A stretch of DNA of 9,174 nt from Oxalobacteraceae bacterium (GTDB taxonomy: Bacteria > Pseudomonadota > Gammaproteobacteria > Burkholderiales > Burkholderiaceae_D): positions 3,435 to 12,608 of the forward strand of contig PKWO01000255.1 of the NCBI GenBank assembly GCA_003132085.1, read 5' to 3'. Position 1 is the first letter of the stretch, and each line of letters starts with the position of its first letter. The position numbers and the translations under genes are program-made. Positions 1 to 8,548 of this stretch are shown piece by piece. Under the pieces are notes generated by a model. The model did no database searches, had not been told where the DNA came from, and saw nothing but the letters and a program-made list of their open reading frames with translations.

Positions 1-496
1 TCACCTGCACCACGCGCGGATCTTTGGCGCGCGCGATGCGTTCGACGCGCTCCAGCAATTTTACTTTTTCGGTGGCGTCCAGCGAATCCAACGGATCATG
101 CGGCAAATATAGCGAACGCCCTCCCGATGCCTGGATCGTTGAGGCCACCTTGATTTTGCCTGCCCCTTGGCGCGCTATGGTGCGTGTGGCGGATGCGGCT
201 TCATGCAACGCTCGCTCGGAAATTTCATCCGAATAGGAGAACGCCGTCTTGTCGCCGGAAATCGCGCGCACGCCGACACCTTGGTCGATTGAAAAACTGC
301 CGGTCTTGACAATCCCCTCTTCCAAGCTCCAGCCTTCACTCTTGGTAAACTGAAAATACAGGTCGGCGTAATCGACGCGGTGCGTAAACATCGTACCCAG
401 CGCGCGAATCAATTTGGCCTCGTCCAGACCGAAAGGCGTAAGCAAGACCTCGCGAGCGACGGCTAAAGGCTGGAGATTCGATTCAAATGGTTTCAT
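1..496 (-). CDS. tldD: TldD, metalloprotease subunit (5' part, truncated by window edge)
   Basis: This is the N-terminal 165 residues of TldD; the frame stays open to the window edge. TldD pairs with TldE (PmbA) as a cytoplasmic zinc metalloprotease that digests unfolded peptides and takes part in microcin B17 maturation and CcdA turnover in E. coli. Seen here: start ATG at 494-496 giving MKPFESNLQP, then VDYADLYFQF (residues 41-50), the family hallmark SIDQGVGVRAISG (69-81), and the conserved FSYSDEIS stretch (86-93). The spacing and sequence match the E. coli TldD N-terminus closely, which fixes the start. No good Shine-Dalgarno precedes the ATG; an in-frame TTG at 512-514 is a weaker alternative. 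The zinc-binding HExxxH motif should lie beyond the window. It is the last visible gene of the leftward yhdP-nit-tldD cluster. The identification is firm. Confidence 0.93.
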   Translation of the reverse strand, partial: MKPFESNLQPLAVAREVLLTPFGLDEAKLIRALGTMFTHRVDYADLYFQFTKSEGWSLEEGIVKTGSFSIDQGVGVRAISGDKTAFSYSDEISERALHEAASATRTIARQGAGKIKVASTIQASGGRSLYLPHDPLDSLDATEKVKLLERVERIARAKDPRVVQV

Positions 497-607
497 AGTG
501 ACAGTCTTGCGCAAAACGAGTTCGCGAATTGATGTTGATTCAGAAGAATAGCGGATTGTAGAGCATCTTGCTTACCGCAATTTTAAAGTATTAGCAAAAG
601 AACAGTT
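497..607 (-). promoter_or_regulatory. nit-tldD intergenic region, possible tldD promoter
   Basis: This 111-bp gap lies between the nit stop and the tldD start and contains no convincing ORF. Read on the minus strand it is AT-rich just after nit and carries TACAAT (plus-strand ATTGTA at 555-560), a 5 of 6 match to the sigma70 -10 box, about 58 bp upstream of the tldD ATG. No good -35 box stands at the right spacing; TTGCGG is 14 bp upstream, which is too close. I see no terminator hairpin. The gap is long compared with the 2 bp between yhdP and nit, so tldD may have its own promoter besides readthrough. This is inference from spacing and one hexamer. Confidence 0.25.
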
Positions 608-1417
608 TCACAGTTTGCGATGCCTCAGCGCGGGCAAGCTTTCACGTACTCTCTCTAGATAATGGGGCTCAATCGCACCGATTACAAGCCCTTCGCCCTC
701 ATCCAGCACTGCGGTGACCTCTCCCCACGGATCGATCAACATGCTGTGGCCCCAAGTGCGGCGTCCATTCGGGTGCAAACCTCCCTGCGCCGCCGCCAAT
801 ACGTAGCATTGATTTTCAATGGCGCGCGCGCGCAACAGCGTTTCCCAATGAGACTTGCCGGTCGTGTAGGTAAATGCGGCCGGCACCACGATCAACGTAC
901 AGTCACCCATCGCCCTATACAACTCGGGAAAGCGCAAGTCATAGCATACCGATAAGCCGACCTTGCCGAAAGGGCCATCAAACGTTGCCACCTCGCGGCC
1001 AGGGGTAATGGTGCGCGCCTCGTCGTAAGATTCGTCGCCTTTACTGAAGCTGAACAAGTGGATCTTGTCGTAGCGCATCACGCGAGCCCCGGACGGATCG
1101 TACACCAGCATCGTGTTCAACACCTTACCCGCTTCCGGCGCAACCAACGGCAAGGTGCCGCCGATCAGCCAGATCCGATGTTGCCTAGCCAGATCTGCCA
1201 TTAATAATTGGATCGGCCCGGCATCGAGTGGTTCCGCATGGCCGATCTTGTCGGTGTCATGCATGCCCATGATAGGCCAGTATTCCGGCAGCAACACCAA
1301 CTGCGCGCCTTGCGCAGCGGCCTGCCCCACCAACCGGCGCACGACGGAAAAATTCTCTTCCGGCACCGGCGTTGATACCATTTGCACCGCAGCGACAGTG
1401 GAGATGACGTCAGACAT
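608..1417 (-). CDS. Carbon-nitrogen hydrolase, Nit1/YbeM-like (probable deaminated glutathione amidase)
   Basis: A 269-residue nitrilase-superfamily enzyme, the normal full length for the Nit branch. The catalytic Glu-Lys-Cys triad is visible: E45 in LLPEYW, K118 in RYDKIHLF, and the nucleophile C158 in SVCYDLRFPELYR. LLRARAIEN (194-202) and WGHSMLIDPWG (222-232) are further family motifs. The RYDKIHLF and CYDLRFPE forms are typical of Nit1/Nit2 omega-amidase-like proteins rather than true nitrilases. Nit1 and E. coli YbeM hydrolyse deaminated glutathione, a metabolite-repair reaction, so that is the best guess; another amide substrate is possible. The protein has no signal peptide and should be cytoplasmic. 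The ATG lies 2 bp after the yhdP stop, with AAGGTG (plus-strand 1428-1433) inside the yhdP end as a somewhat distant Shine-Dalgarno, so translation is probably coupled to yhdP. The family is certain; the substrate is inferred. Confidence 0.92.
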   Translation of the reverse strand: MSDVISTVAAVQMVSTPVPEENFSVVRRLVGQAAAQGAQLVLLPEYWPIMGMHDTDKIGHAEPLDAGPIQLLMADLARQHRIWLIGGTLPLVAPEAGKVLNTMLVYDPSGARVMRYDKIHLFSFSKGDESYDEARTITPGREVATFDGPFGKVGLSVCYDLRFPELYRAMGDCTLIVVPAAFTYTTGKSHWETLLRARAIENQCYVLAAAQGGLHPNGRRTWGHSMLIDPWGEVTAVLDEGEGLVIGAIEPHYLERVRESLPALRHRKL

Positions 1418-1419
1418 GA

Positions 1420-4400
1420 TTATTTCGCACCTTCAGTTTGAATGCTTGAAGCCGGCACACCCTGAGACACTTCGATGTTTTTCCGCCCCAGCTTGGTAAC
1501 CTTGGGCTCTTTCCACGGCCCGGTCACCTGCAACTCCTCGGTAAGCGCCTTCATCAAAGGCACACGCAGAAACAACTGCGCGAGGAAAGATCCTAATCCG
1601 ATCACCGGATTCACCGCCAACCCATAGACCACCGATGCCGCTCCCGCGTCCACTTCCGGAATGATCACCACATGCAGGTTTTGCGTTTCCTTGTCGATGT
1701 CAGCACTGCCGTCCATCAGCACGGTTGCGTCCACACCGCGCATTTTCAGGTTATCGGTACTGACTACGCCTTTAGTAATGGTTGCGCTCATCGTCACCCC
1801 GTCGAAGGCGAAACCCTCCGAAAACACATCCCTGAAATCAAACGTCAAGCGACGCGGCAGTGACTGCAAACTCAGTACGCCGAGTAATTTTGCCGCACCC
1901 GGATCTTCTTTTAGAAATTGCCCGGACGCCATGTCCAGACGGAGTTGGCCCGACAAACTCGGCGAGTCAAGTGCATACGGTACGCCTTTCCAGTTGATCT
2001 CGCCATCCATCTTTCCTTTGCCGCCGAGTAACACATTGGCGAAACCCAAACGCCCAAGCAAGCGGCCCGCATCGGCAACGTCGAGCGCATAAGTCATGCT
2101 CGACAAACTATCGCCGTCCTTGCTCGTCCATTTACCGGTGGCTTTCAGTTCGGCGTCTGGATTAATCACCGATAACTTGTTAATCCGCCATTCGTTGATA
2201 GCAGCCGTCCGCACGTTATTGGCGACCACTTCGAGCCGCCCCAGGTGCTTACCCAGCAACTCGAAATTGTCGGCGACGATATCCAGGGCAGGGATATCAT
2301 TCGACGCATTTTTCCCCTCCAGAAGTTCGGTTACTTCGGAAGCGACCGCCCGCGGTATGATCAGCGAAGAGAGTCGCGCCGTCGCCCTGCCCTTGCCCTG
2401 GCCGGCGTTGGCGGAATAGGTGATATAACCGGAAGCCTGCGCCGAATCGATGTTGGCCTGCCACACTTCTTTTTGCAGCGTTGCGCCAAGCACCACGTTA
2501 TCCAGTTTCCGGCCGAATACGATCATTTCCGTGGCACGTGCAGCCAATGCTTCCGGATAAATATACTCGGAGAAATTCAATCCATTCGGAGACGCGTCGT
2601 TTTCCTTCGCTTTATCAATAGCAGAAATCGCCCCAATCATATCCAGCCATGCATCGACATTGAGCGTCTTCAGGTTGACATTCAATAGCAAGCCGCTGAC
2701 TGGTTGCGAAACCGGCACGTTCACGCCGATACCGCCACGCACCATGCGCCAGGCGGCGTTCCGTTCCGCCGTTTTCTCGCGCTCGTAGCGCGCAGCAATA
2801 CCTGATCCTATGGACAGTTTGATTTCCTCTCGCGAAATTGCCGCATCATTCGGCGAGATCCCGGTCAATTCAAACTTGGTCGGCAAGACTTCATTGACCT
2901 CCTTGCGCAATGGCGCCGGCAAGTCTAGTGCCAGGCCCAATAAATTCGATTCCACCAGAATATCGGTACGCTTCTTTTTTACATTGATCAACACATTATA
3001 ATGAGCACTGCCACTGACGCGTTGCGCCAACCGCTGCATGGAGGCTGTCGCAAATTTATGCAAGCCGTCGGACGTCAACGTTCCCTCCGCCTTGATCGTG
3101 GTCGCACCCGAAGGCCCGCCGCCGGACACCACTACTGGGCCCCCCAGGAAGTTTGCGCGAACGCCGTTCAGATTGAGACCTTTTTCGCTGAATTCCAGTA
3201 TTCCGGTTGATGCCGATAGAGTCGGCAGTCCGGTGAACAGGTTGATATCATTGTTTGCAAACTGTAATTTCCCTTGCACTTTCGCATCCAGCATGTGAGA
3301 TAGCGGCAACTGCAATTTCAACGCCAGCTTGGCGCCCCCATTTGCCTTGGTGTCATCGGTAAATCCGCCGATCCACTCCTCCACCGGGCTATCCTTGGTA
3401 TACCCTACAAACTCCTGCAACGTACCGGCTGCACTGCCGTCAATCTCCAGAATATTTTTCGGTGGCACTAAATCTTCGATCACTGCCTTCACCGATGACA
3501 ACGCCACGCCATGTGTTTTGGCGCTCACTGCATTGATTTCCATGCGCGTCCGATCAAATGCGATGGTGCCTTGAATATCCTCCAACAACGGCCACAATGG
3601 CGCGTTGCCGTCTTTCGCTGTTTTATCCGGTGCATAAATCAAACTGCCGTTGACGATTTTTCCGGTCACGGTGAACTCGCCTTTTGGCTTCTCGGCTGCG
3701 GTTTCGGTATGAAACGGAAAATCCTTCAAGTCGCCTTTCAACCTGATCGCGACATCCCGAGCGCTACCGCCCGCCAGCGCACCGGTGAGCCAGTCGCGCA
3801 ACTGCCTTTCCGTCTGCAACGGCAGATAACGGCCGATCTTCCTGACATCGAATTCAGCAATATGTCCGGTAAAATCGACGATTCCAGGTGACTTGCCGTG
3901 TTGTTGGCTGAGGGAAGTCAGATGGGTTCCAGATAAAGAACCGACCAGCCCGTCCTGTATGAAGTCGCTGCTATTCACCTGGAACAAGAATTTATCCTTG
4001 TCCTGAAACGCCCAGTTTGCCTGCATCGTCAATTTGTCAAAGGGCACGAGCGGGTCGGCAAAGACACCGGGCAACTCGATCCGCAACTTTTCGGAGTCCA
4101 GACTGATTGTCCCGCCGTGGTCGTTCATCGCCACACGGCCGGTCAGGTTGTCGAAGCCGGGAATGAAGGGCAAAGCCGCTTGCGCCGGTAGTTTTCCGGC
4201 CTTGGGCCGGGCCGGTTGCGCCGCTTGCGCTTTCAAGGACAGGCCGATGAATTGTCCCTTGACGTCATATGACGACAGCGCCGGATAGTCGCCTTGCCAA
4301 TGCGCCGAAAAGTCCCGCAATTGACCGCGGGGGGCAAAATCGACCAGCATCTGGCGCTGCGCCGCGCTAAGCGGAAGTCGTTCGGCAAAATTTGCCATAG

Positions 4401-5604
4401 TTTGCAAATCGAGTACCGTCGCGGTGACTGACGTCTTGGGCGGCTGGCCGGCTTTAGCAGGTTCATAGCTTTCACTGACGGTCGTCGCCGGAAGCACCAG
4501 GCCATCGTTGGTACGCATCGAGAAGTTCGTTAACGCTATCGTATGCCCGTTGCCCCCAAAAGTCGGCGTGCCGTTCTCCACGCGCGGATCAATCTCTTCG
4601 CGTAGCGAGACACGCCCGCTTACCTGATCCAGGTTCAAAACTTGCAAATCCTTCTGGAAGCGGACAGCTGTGCTCGCCAACGTCAGATCAGCGGTTAAAT
4701 CAACGACTTTGGCGTGATCGAAATCCAACCACGCGCGTATCGATCCGTGCCCTTGCTGGATCTCCACCGGATAATCGACATAGGCGCTCCATAACGCCAG
4801 ATCCGTATTACGCAAGTCCGCATACAAGACTCCGTTCCACCGCGTAGCGTCGGCGATCTTGGCGGCGAATGGGGGATGATTAAATGCGGCCCTCAAATCG
4901 ATCGGCGTCGCCAGCGCTGCCGGTGGCGTCGCCCTGAGGGTAAGTTCGTGGTGTCGCCACCGATTGCGCAGCACTAGATTGACATCGTTTAACAGCAGTT
5001 CCGGCGCGCCGCGCTTATTGTCGTTCCAGCGCACCGTGCCGCCACGGATCACAATCTCGTTTTGCGACAAAATCCAGTCGGCGCCTTTGCTGTCGGCCTT
5101 TGCCTGAGTAGGCACCAAAATGCCAGCCACATATAGATTGCCGTCCGCATCGCGTCGAATATCCATATCGGGGTGATCGATTTCAAGGTGCTCCAACCTT
5201 ACGGTACCCAGAACCACCGACCACCAAGATAGCGTGGCGGAAACGCCCGGCAACGCAAGCGCCTCGCGCCCTGCTTTATCCTTTATCACAACATTGCCGA
5301 GCAATAATCGAGGCCGCAGTCCTTCCCATGAAGCATCCAGCGTGCCAATGGACACCGGCTGACCGATGGCGTGCGCGACCACCTGCTCAATGTCTGCCTT
5401 GTAGTGGTCAATATTCGGCAGCACCACATACCGCAGCGTCAAAAACAACAGGCAAAAAATGAAATATACGACCACCGCCGACTTGAACACGGCACCGACA
5501 ATGTGGTGACTCAGGATATTGGCATAAGCATAGCCGTCTTGAATCTTGCGCCAACACAAGATAAGACGCGTAGTTGCTTGAAGATGAGTTTGGTCTGTGG
5601 ACAT
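1420..5604 (-). CDS. yhdP: YhdP family AsmA-like phospholipid transport protein
   Basis: A 1394-residue protein of the YhdP family (DUF3971 plus AsmA-like C-terminus), somewhat longer than the roughly 1270 residues of E. coli YhdP. In E. coli, YhdP, TamB and YdbH are inner-membrane-anchored bridges that carry phospholipids across the periplasm to the outer membrane. Seen here: a short cytoplasmic N-terminus, one membrane segment at about residues 40-62 (VVVYFIFCLLFLTLRYVVLP), then a long beta-rich periplasmic body without cysteine motifs. A DUF3971-like stretch lies near 478-530 (FDNLTGRVAMNDHGG). The diagnostic C-terminus has LPRRLTFDFRDVFSEGFAFD from about 1249, a hydrophobic stretch around LAQLFLRVPLMKAL, and VTGPWKEPKV near 1360. 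ATG at 5602-5604 is preferred; an in-frame TTG lies just before it at 5605-5607, and a stop (TGA) precedes that, so nothing longer is possible. No clear Shine-Dalgarno is present. It is the first gene of the leftward cluster and is divergent from glnE. Confidence 0.93.
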   Translation of the reverse strand: MSTDQTHLQATTRLILCWRKIQDGYAYANILSHHIVGAVFKSAVVVYFIFCLLFLTLRYVVLPNIDHYKADIEQVVAHAIGQPVSIGTLDASWEGLRPRLLLGNVVIKDKAGREALALPGVSATLSWWSVVLGTVRLEHLEIDHPDMDIRRDADGNLYVAGILVPTQAKADSKGADWILSQNEIVIRGGTVRWNDNKRGAPELLLNDVNLVLRNRWRHHELTLRATPPAALATPIDLRAAFNHPPFAAKIADATRWNGVLYADLRNTDLALWSAYVDYPVEIQQGHGSIRAWLDFDHAKVVDLTADLTLASTAVRFQKDLQVLNLDQVSGRVSLREEIDPRVENGTPTFGGNGHTIALTNFSMRTNDGLVLPATTVSESYEPAKAGQPPKTSVTATVLDLQTMANFAERLPLSAAQRQMLVDFAPRGQLRDFSAHWQGDYPALSSYDVKGQFIGLSLKAQAAQPARPKAGKLPAQAALPFIPGFDNLTGRVAMNDHGGTISLDSEKLRIELPGVFADPLVPFDKLTMQANWAFQDKDKFLFQVNSSDFIQDGLVGSLSGTHLTSLSQQHGKSPGIVDFTGHIAEFDVRKIGRYLPLQTERQLRDWLTGALAGGSARDVAIRLKGDLKDFPFHTETAAEKPKGEFTVTGKIVNGSLIYAPDKTAKDGNAPLWPLLEDIQGTIAFDRTRMEINAVSAKTHGVALSSVKAVIEDLVPPKNILEIDGSAAGTLQEFVGYTKDSPVEEWIGGFTDDTKANGGAKLALKLQLPLSHMLDAKVQGKLQFANNDINLFTGLPTLSASTGILEFSEKGLNLNGVRANFLGGPVVVSGGGPSGATTIKAEGTLTSDGLHKFATASMQRLAQRVSGSAHYNVLINVKKKRTDILVESNLLGLALDLPAPLRKEVNEVLPTKFELTGISPNDAAISREEIKLSIGSGIAARYEREKTAERNAAWRMVRGGIGVNVPVSQPVSGLLLNVNLKTLNVDAWLDMIGAISAIDKAKENDASPNGLNFSEYIYPEALAARATEMIVFGRKLDNVVLGATLQKEVWQANIDSAQASGYITYSANAGQGKGRATARLSSLIIPRAVASEVTELLEGKNASNDIPALDIVADNFELLGKHLGRLEVVANNVRTAAINEWRINKLSVINPDAELKATGKWTSKDGDSLSSMTYALDVADAGRLLGRLGFANVLLGGKGKMDGEINWKGVPYALDSPSLSGQLRLDMASGQFLKEDPGAAKLLGVLSLQSLPRRLTFDFRDVFSEGFAFDGVTMSATITKGVVSTDNLKMRGVDATVLMDGSADIDKETQNLHVVIIPEVDAGAASVVYGLAVNPVIGLGSFLAQLFLRVPLMKALTEELQVTGPWKEPKVTKLGRKNIEVSQGVPASSIQTEGAK

Positions 5605-5709
5605 CAATCAGAAAGGCAAATTGGAGGAAAAGTCAGCGTAGAATGGTTTGGACAAATCGCCATCGCTACACTGCATGGCATGCCAATAACATTCTGAAAT
5701 ACTTTGTTT
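5605..5709. promoter_or_regulatory. Divergent yhdP / glnE control region
   Basis: This 105-bp space must hold the promoters of both divergent genes unless they are read from further away. I see no strong sigma70 pair on either strand. The best plus-strand candidates are TTGGAC at 5648-5653 and TACACT at 5667-5672, only 13 bp apart, so they are not a convincing pair. A perfect 10-bp palindrome TGGCATGCCA lies at 5676-5685, just upstream of the glnE start. No sigma54 GG-N10-GC element was noticed. The role as a control region follows from gene orientation, not from recognised boxes. Confidence 0.4.
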
Positions 5710-8436
5710 GTGACCAATTCTACCCTGACCCCTATTGTTGCCTCACGTTTTTTCAAACGATGGACCGACGCCGATCCCAGCCGCACCGACATGGTTGCGA
5801 ACCTTGCCCGATTATCGCTGAGCCCGGCGATTTTTGCTCAAATTTTACAAAAAGACACAGAAAACGGCGTTGCCCTGCCAACATCCATGCGCCGGCTTCG
5901 CAATTTGGTCGTCACAACGTTGATTGCACGCGATTTGGGGGGCTCAGCCGATTTGGCCGAAGTCGTCGAGACCATGACTACATTCGCCGACTTTGCGGTA
6001 CAGACCCATCTGCTTGCGATCAATCAGGAAATGATCGACCTCCATGGCACGCCGATAGGCGATGAATCCGGCGAACCGCAGAGCTTGATTGTACTGGGCA
6101 TGGGCAAACTTGGGGGCCGGGAACTCAATGTATCGTCCGATATCGACCTTATTTTCGCCTACGCGGAAGACGGTGAAACGCTCGTCACGTCGCCCGATCA
6201 AAGACAATTGTCCAACCATGAATTTTTTACCCGGCTAGGCAAGAAGCTGATCGCCGCGCTGTCCGAGATCACCGCAGATGGATTCACCTTCCGTGTCGAT
6301 ATGGCGTTACGTCCGAATGGGGCGTCCGGCCCGCTGGCCGCCAGCTTTGGCATGATTGAAGAATATTTCATCGTTCAAGGCAGGGAATGGGAACGCTATG
6401 CCTGGGTTAAAGCGCGCGCGCTAAGCGGGCAGCAGTCGAATCTGGCTGCGCTGGAAGGCCTCATTCGCCCGTTCGTCTATCGGCGTTATCTCGATTTCGG
6501 TTCGATCGACGCCATCCGCAGCATGCATGCACAAATCCGCGCTGAAGTCATCCGGCAGGAAACCAGGCATCCCGACCGCAGCGACAACGTGAAGCTGGGG
6601 CGCGGCGGCATCCGCGAAATCGAATTCGTGGCGCAGGTGTTCCAGCTGATACGTGGAGGGCGCGACGCGGCGCTGCGTGAACGCTCCACTCGGGGCATTT
6701 TGCGCACTCTCGCTCACAAGCAATTGTTAAGCGCCGATGTAGTCGAGAAACTACTGCTGGCCTATACGTTTCTGCGCAATGTTGAACACCGCCTGCAATA
6801 TATCGAAGACGCGCAAACACATACACTTCCATCCAGTGAAGCAGACCGCCTGACCGTTGCATGTATGATGGGCTTTACCAACATAGCCGACTTGCTGGCT
6901 GCATTGGATATCCATCGCAGTTTGGTCGCGGAGCAATTCGATGCAATCTTTCGCGACAAGACCGGCAGCCGCCCGAGCGATGCTGAGGCCGCGACCGGAG
7001 CCGCAGACGCGATCGCGCTGTCCGACCTAAGCAGCCGCGACACAGTCGCCGCGCGGCTGACGGCACTTGGCTTCGATGACGCGCCGACCGCGGCGCAGCG
7101 CCTGCTGTCGACACTGCAATCGCCGCGTCTGCAAGCGTTGCCGGAAACCAGCCGCAACCGGCTGCTGGCATTGGTCAATGCCGCGTTGCCCATTGTTGCG
7201 CACAAGGCCGACGCCCGTTCGGCAACACTAGGACGCCTGCTGGACTTTTTTGAGGCAATCGCGCGCCGAGCCGCCTATCTGGCGCTGCTCACCGAGTACC
7301 CATACACGCTGGAACGCGTGATTCGGATGATGCGCGCCAGCGACTGGGCAGCCAAGTATTTGACCCGGCACCCGCTGCTGCTGGACGAATTGCTGGACGA
7401 CAGAACCCTCAAAGCCGAACCGGACTGGTCCGCATTTGCACAAGAGTGCCAACAACAACTCGATGCGGCAACCGGCGACACCGAGCGCCAAATGGACGTG
7501 CTGCGAGAAATGCATCACGCGCAGCAACTGCGCCTGCTGGCACAGGATCTGGAAGGCGATCTCAGCGTAGAGCATCTGGCCGATCATCTGTCGACACTGG
7601 CCGACATATTGATTGCGGCCACCGTTCAGGCCGTATGGCGAACCATTGCGACCCGACACCGTGAAACACCGCAATTTGCCGTGATAGCATACGGCAAACT
7701 CGGCGGCAAGGAGCTAGGCTACGTTTCCGACCTCGACGTGATTTTTCTGTATGACGACGACCACCCGGATGCTCCGGCGCTGTATGCCAAACTGGCGCAA
7801 CGCTTCATCACGTGGATGACCAGCCATACGCCGGCAGGCGTCCTGTTCGATGTCGACATCGCATTGCGTCCCGACGGCGCCAGCGGCTTGCTGGTCTCGT
7901 CGCTTTCTTCGTTTGAAAAATACCAATGCAAATCGGCATGGCTATGGGAACATCAGGCGCTGACACGCGCCCGCTATTGCAGCGGCGATGCAACAATCGG
8001 CGCCCGTTTCGAAGCGATCCGCGAAAAGGTCCTGCGGCAAGCACGCGACACCTCTACCCTGAAACAGGAAGTGATGTCGATGCGTCAAAAAATGCACGAT
8101 GCCCACCCAAACCGATCACCGCTATTCGATTTGAAACATGATACCGGCGGCATGATCGACATCGAATTCATCGTACAATTTTTGATATTGCACTATGCTG
8201 CGCGCTACCCGCAATTAACCGCCAATATCGGCAATATTGCGTTGCTGAAAATATGCGGCGACGCCGGGCTGATTGATGCGGAATTGGCAACCGGAGCAGC
8301 CAATGCGTACCGCAAGTTTCGCAAGCTTCAACACCAAATCAGGTTGCAAGGCGAAGGGCGCGCGCGCGTGGAGCACCGGGTGGTTGAAAACGAGGTGGAA
8401 ACCGTGGTTCTCCTCTGGCGAGTTGTTTTTGGATAG
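5710..8436 (+). CDS. glnE: Bifunctional glutamine synthetase adenylyltransferase / adenylyl-removing enzyme
   Basis: GlnE sets glutamine synthetase activity: it adenylylates GlnA when nitrogen is plentiful and removes AMP when nitrogen is scarce, under control of PII and glutamine. Two nucleotidyltransferase halves are visible (numbering from TTG 5704). The N-terminal adenylyl-removase half has GMGKLGGREL (132-141), SSDIDLIF with D146 and D148, and VDMALRP with D199. The C-terminal adenylyltransferase half has AYGKLGGKEL (662-671), VSDLDVIFLYD with D676 and D678, and VDIALRP with D718. Each is followed by its GlnE-associated helical domain: LGRGGIREIEFVAQVFQLIRG (near 298) and DTGGMIDIEFIVQF (near 813). 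The length of about 908-910 residues is slightly below the 946 of E. coli, mainly at the N-terminus; the C-terminus (LLWRVVFG) looks complete. A stop at 5695-5697 limits the start to TTG 5704 or GTG 5710. I chose GTG, but neither has a good ribosome site. The function is certain; the exact start is not. Confidence 0.95.
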   Translation: MTNSTLTPIVASRFFKRWTDADPSRTDMVANLARLSLSPAIFAQILQKDTENGVALPTSMRRLRNLVVTTLIARDLGGSADLAEVVETMTTFADFAVQTHLLAINQEMIDLHGTPIGDESGEPQSLIVLGMGKLGGRELNVSSDIDLIFAYAEDGETLVTSPDQRQLSNHEFFTRLGKKLIAALSEITADGFTFRVDMALRPNGASGPLAASFGMIEEYFIVQGREWERYAWVKARALSGQQSNLAALEGLIRPFVYRRYLDFGSIDAIRSMHAQIRAEVIRQETRHPDRSDNVKLGRGGIREIEFVAQVFQLIRGGRDAALRERSTRGILRTLAHKQLLSADVVEKLLLAYTFLRNVEHRLQYIEDAQTHTLPSSEADRLTVACMMGFTNIADLLAALDIHRSLVAEQFDAIFRDKTGSRPSDAEAATGAADAIALSDLSSRDTVAARLTALGFDDAPTAAQRLLSTLQSPRLQALPETSRNRLLALVNAALPIVAHKADARSATLGRLLDFFEAIARRAAYLALLTEYPYTLERVIRMMRASDWAAKYLTRHPLLLDELLDDRTLKAEPDWSAFAQECQQQLDAATGDTERQMDVLREMHHAQQLRLLAQDLEGDLSVEHLADHLSTLADILIAATVQAVWRTIATRHRETPQFAVIAYGKLGGKELGYVSDLDVIFLYDDDHPDAPALYAKLAQRFITWMTSHTPAGVLFDVDIALRPDGASGLLVSSLSSFEKYQCKSAWLWEHQALTRARYCSGDATIGARFEAIREKVLRQARDTSTLKQEVMSMRQKMHDAHPNRSPLFDLKHDTGGMIDIEFIVQFLILHYAARYPQLTANIGNIALLKICGDAGLIDAELATGAANAYRKFRKLQHQIRLQGEGRARVEHRVVENEVETVVLLWRVVFG

Positions 8437-8548
8437 AGGTATCCCGATAGATTGTCTGCCATCGGCACTTCTTCAAGAAATTGCTCCGGAGAACGGGCTG
8501 AGGCAATTGAAATTACCGATTACTTGCCGGCCAAGGCCATCCATGCAA

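Noticed and set aside
820..836. Alternating CG run inside nit
   Set aside because: It encodes the conserved LLRARAIEN motif through GCG/CGC codons, so it is explained by coding need and not a separate repeat element.
1661..3891. Several plus-strand ORFs of 63-147 codons antisense to yhdP
   Set aside because: They lie fully opposite a well-supported yhdP frame, overlap each other in different frames, resemble no known protein and show no ribosome sites. They are reading-frame shadows in GC-rich coding DNA.
5574..6065. Plus-strand ORF of 163 codons overlapping the yhdP start, the intergenic region and the glnE start
   Set aside because: Its frame differs from glnE. A GGAGG at 5623-5627 looks like a Shine-Dalgarno, but the first ATG in reach (5643) is 15 nt away, and the product is rich in Arg, His and Cys like a shadow frame.
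6421..7205. Minus-strand ORFs of 61-147 codons opposite glnE
   Set aside because: The glnE frame is continuous and carries all family motifs here; the opposite-strand frames overlap one another and show no recognisable domain.
8444..8465. Short inverted repeat CCGAT / ATCGG after glnE
   Set aside because: A 5-bp stem with a 12-nt loop and no U-run is too weak to call a terminator for glnE.
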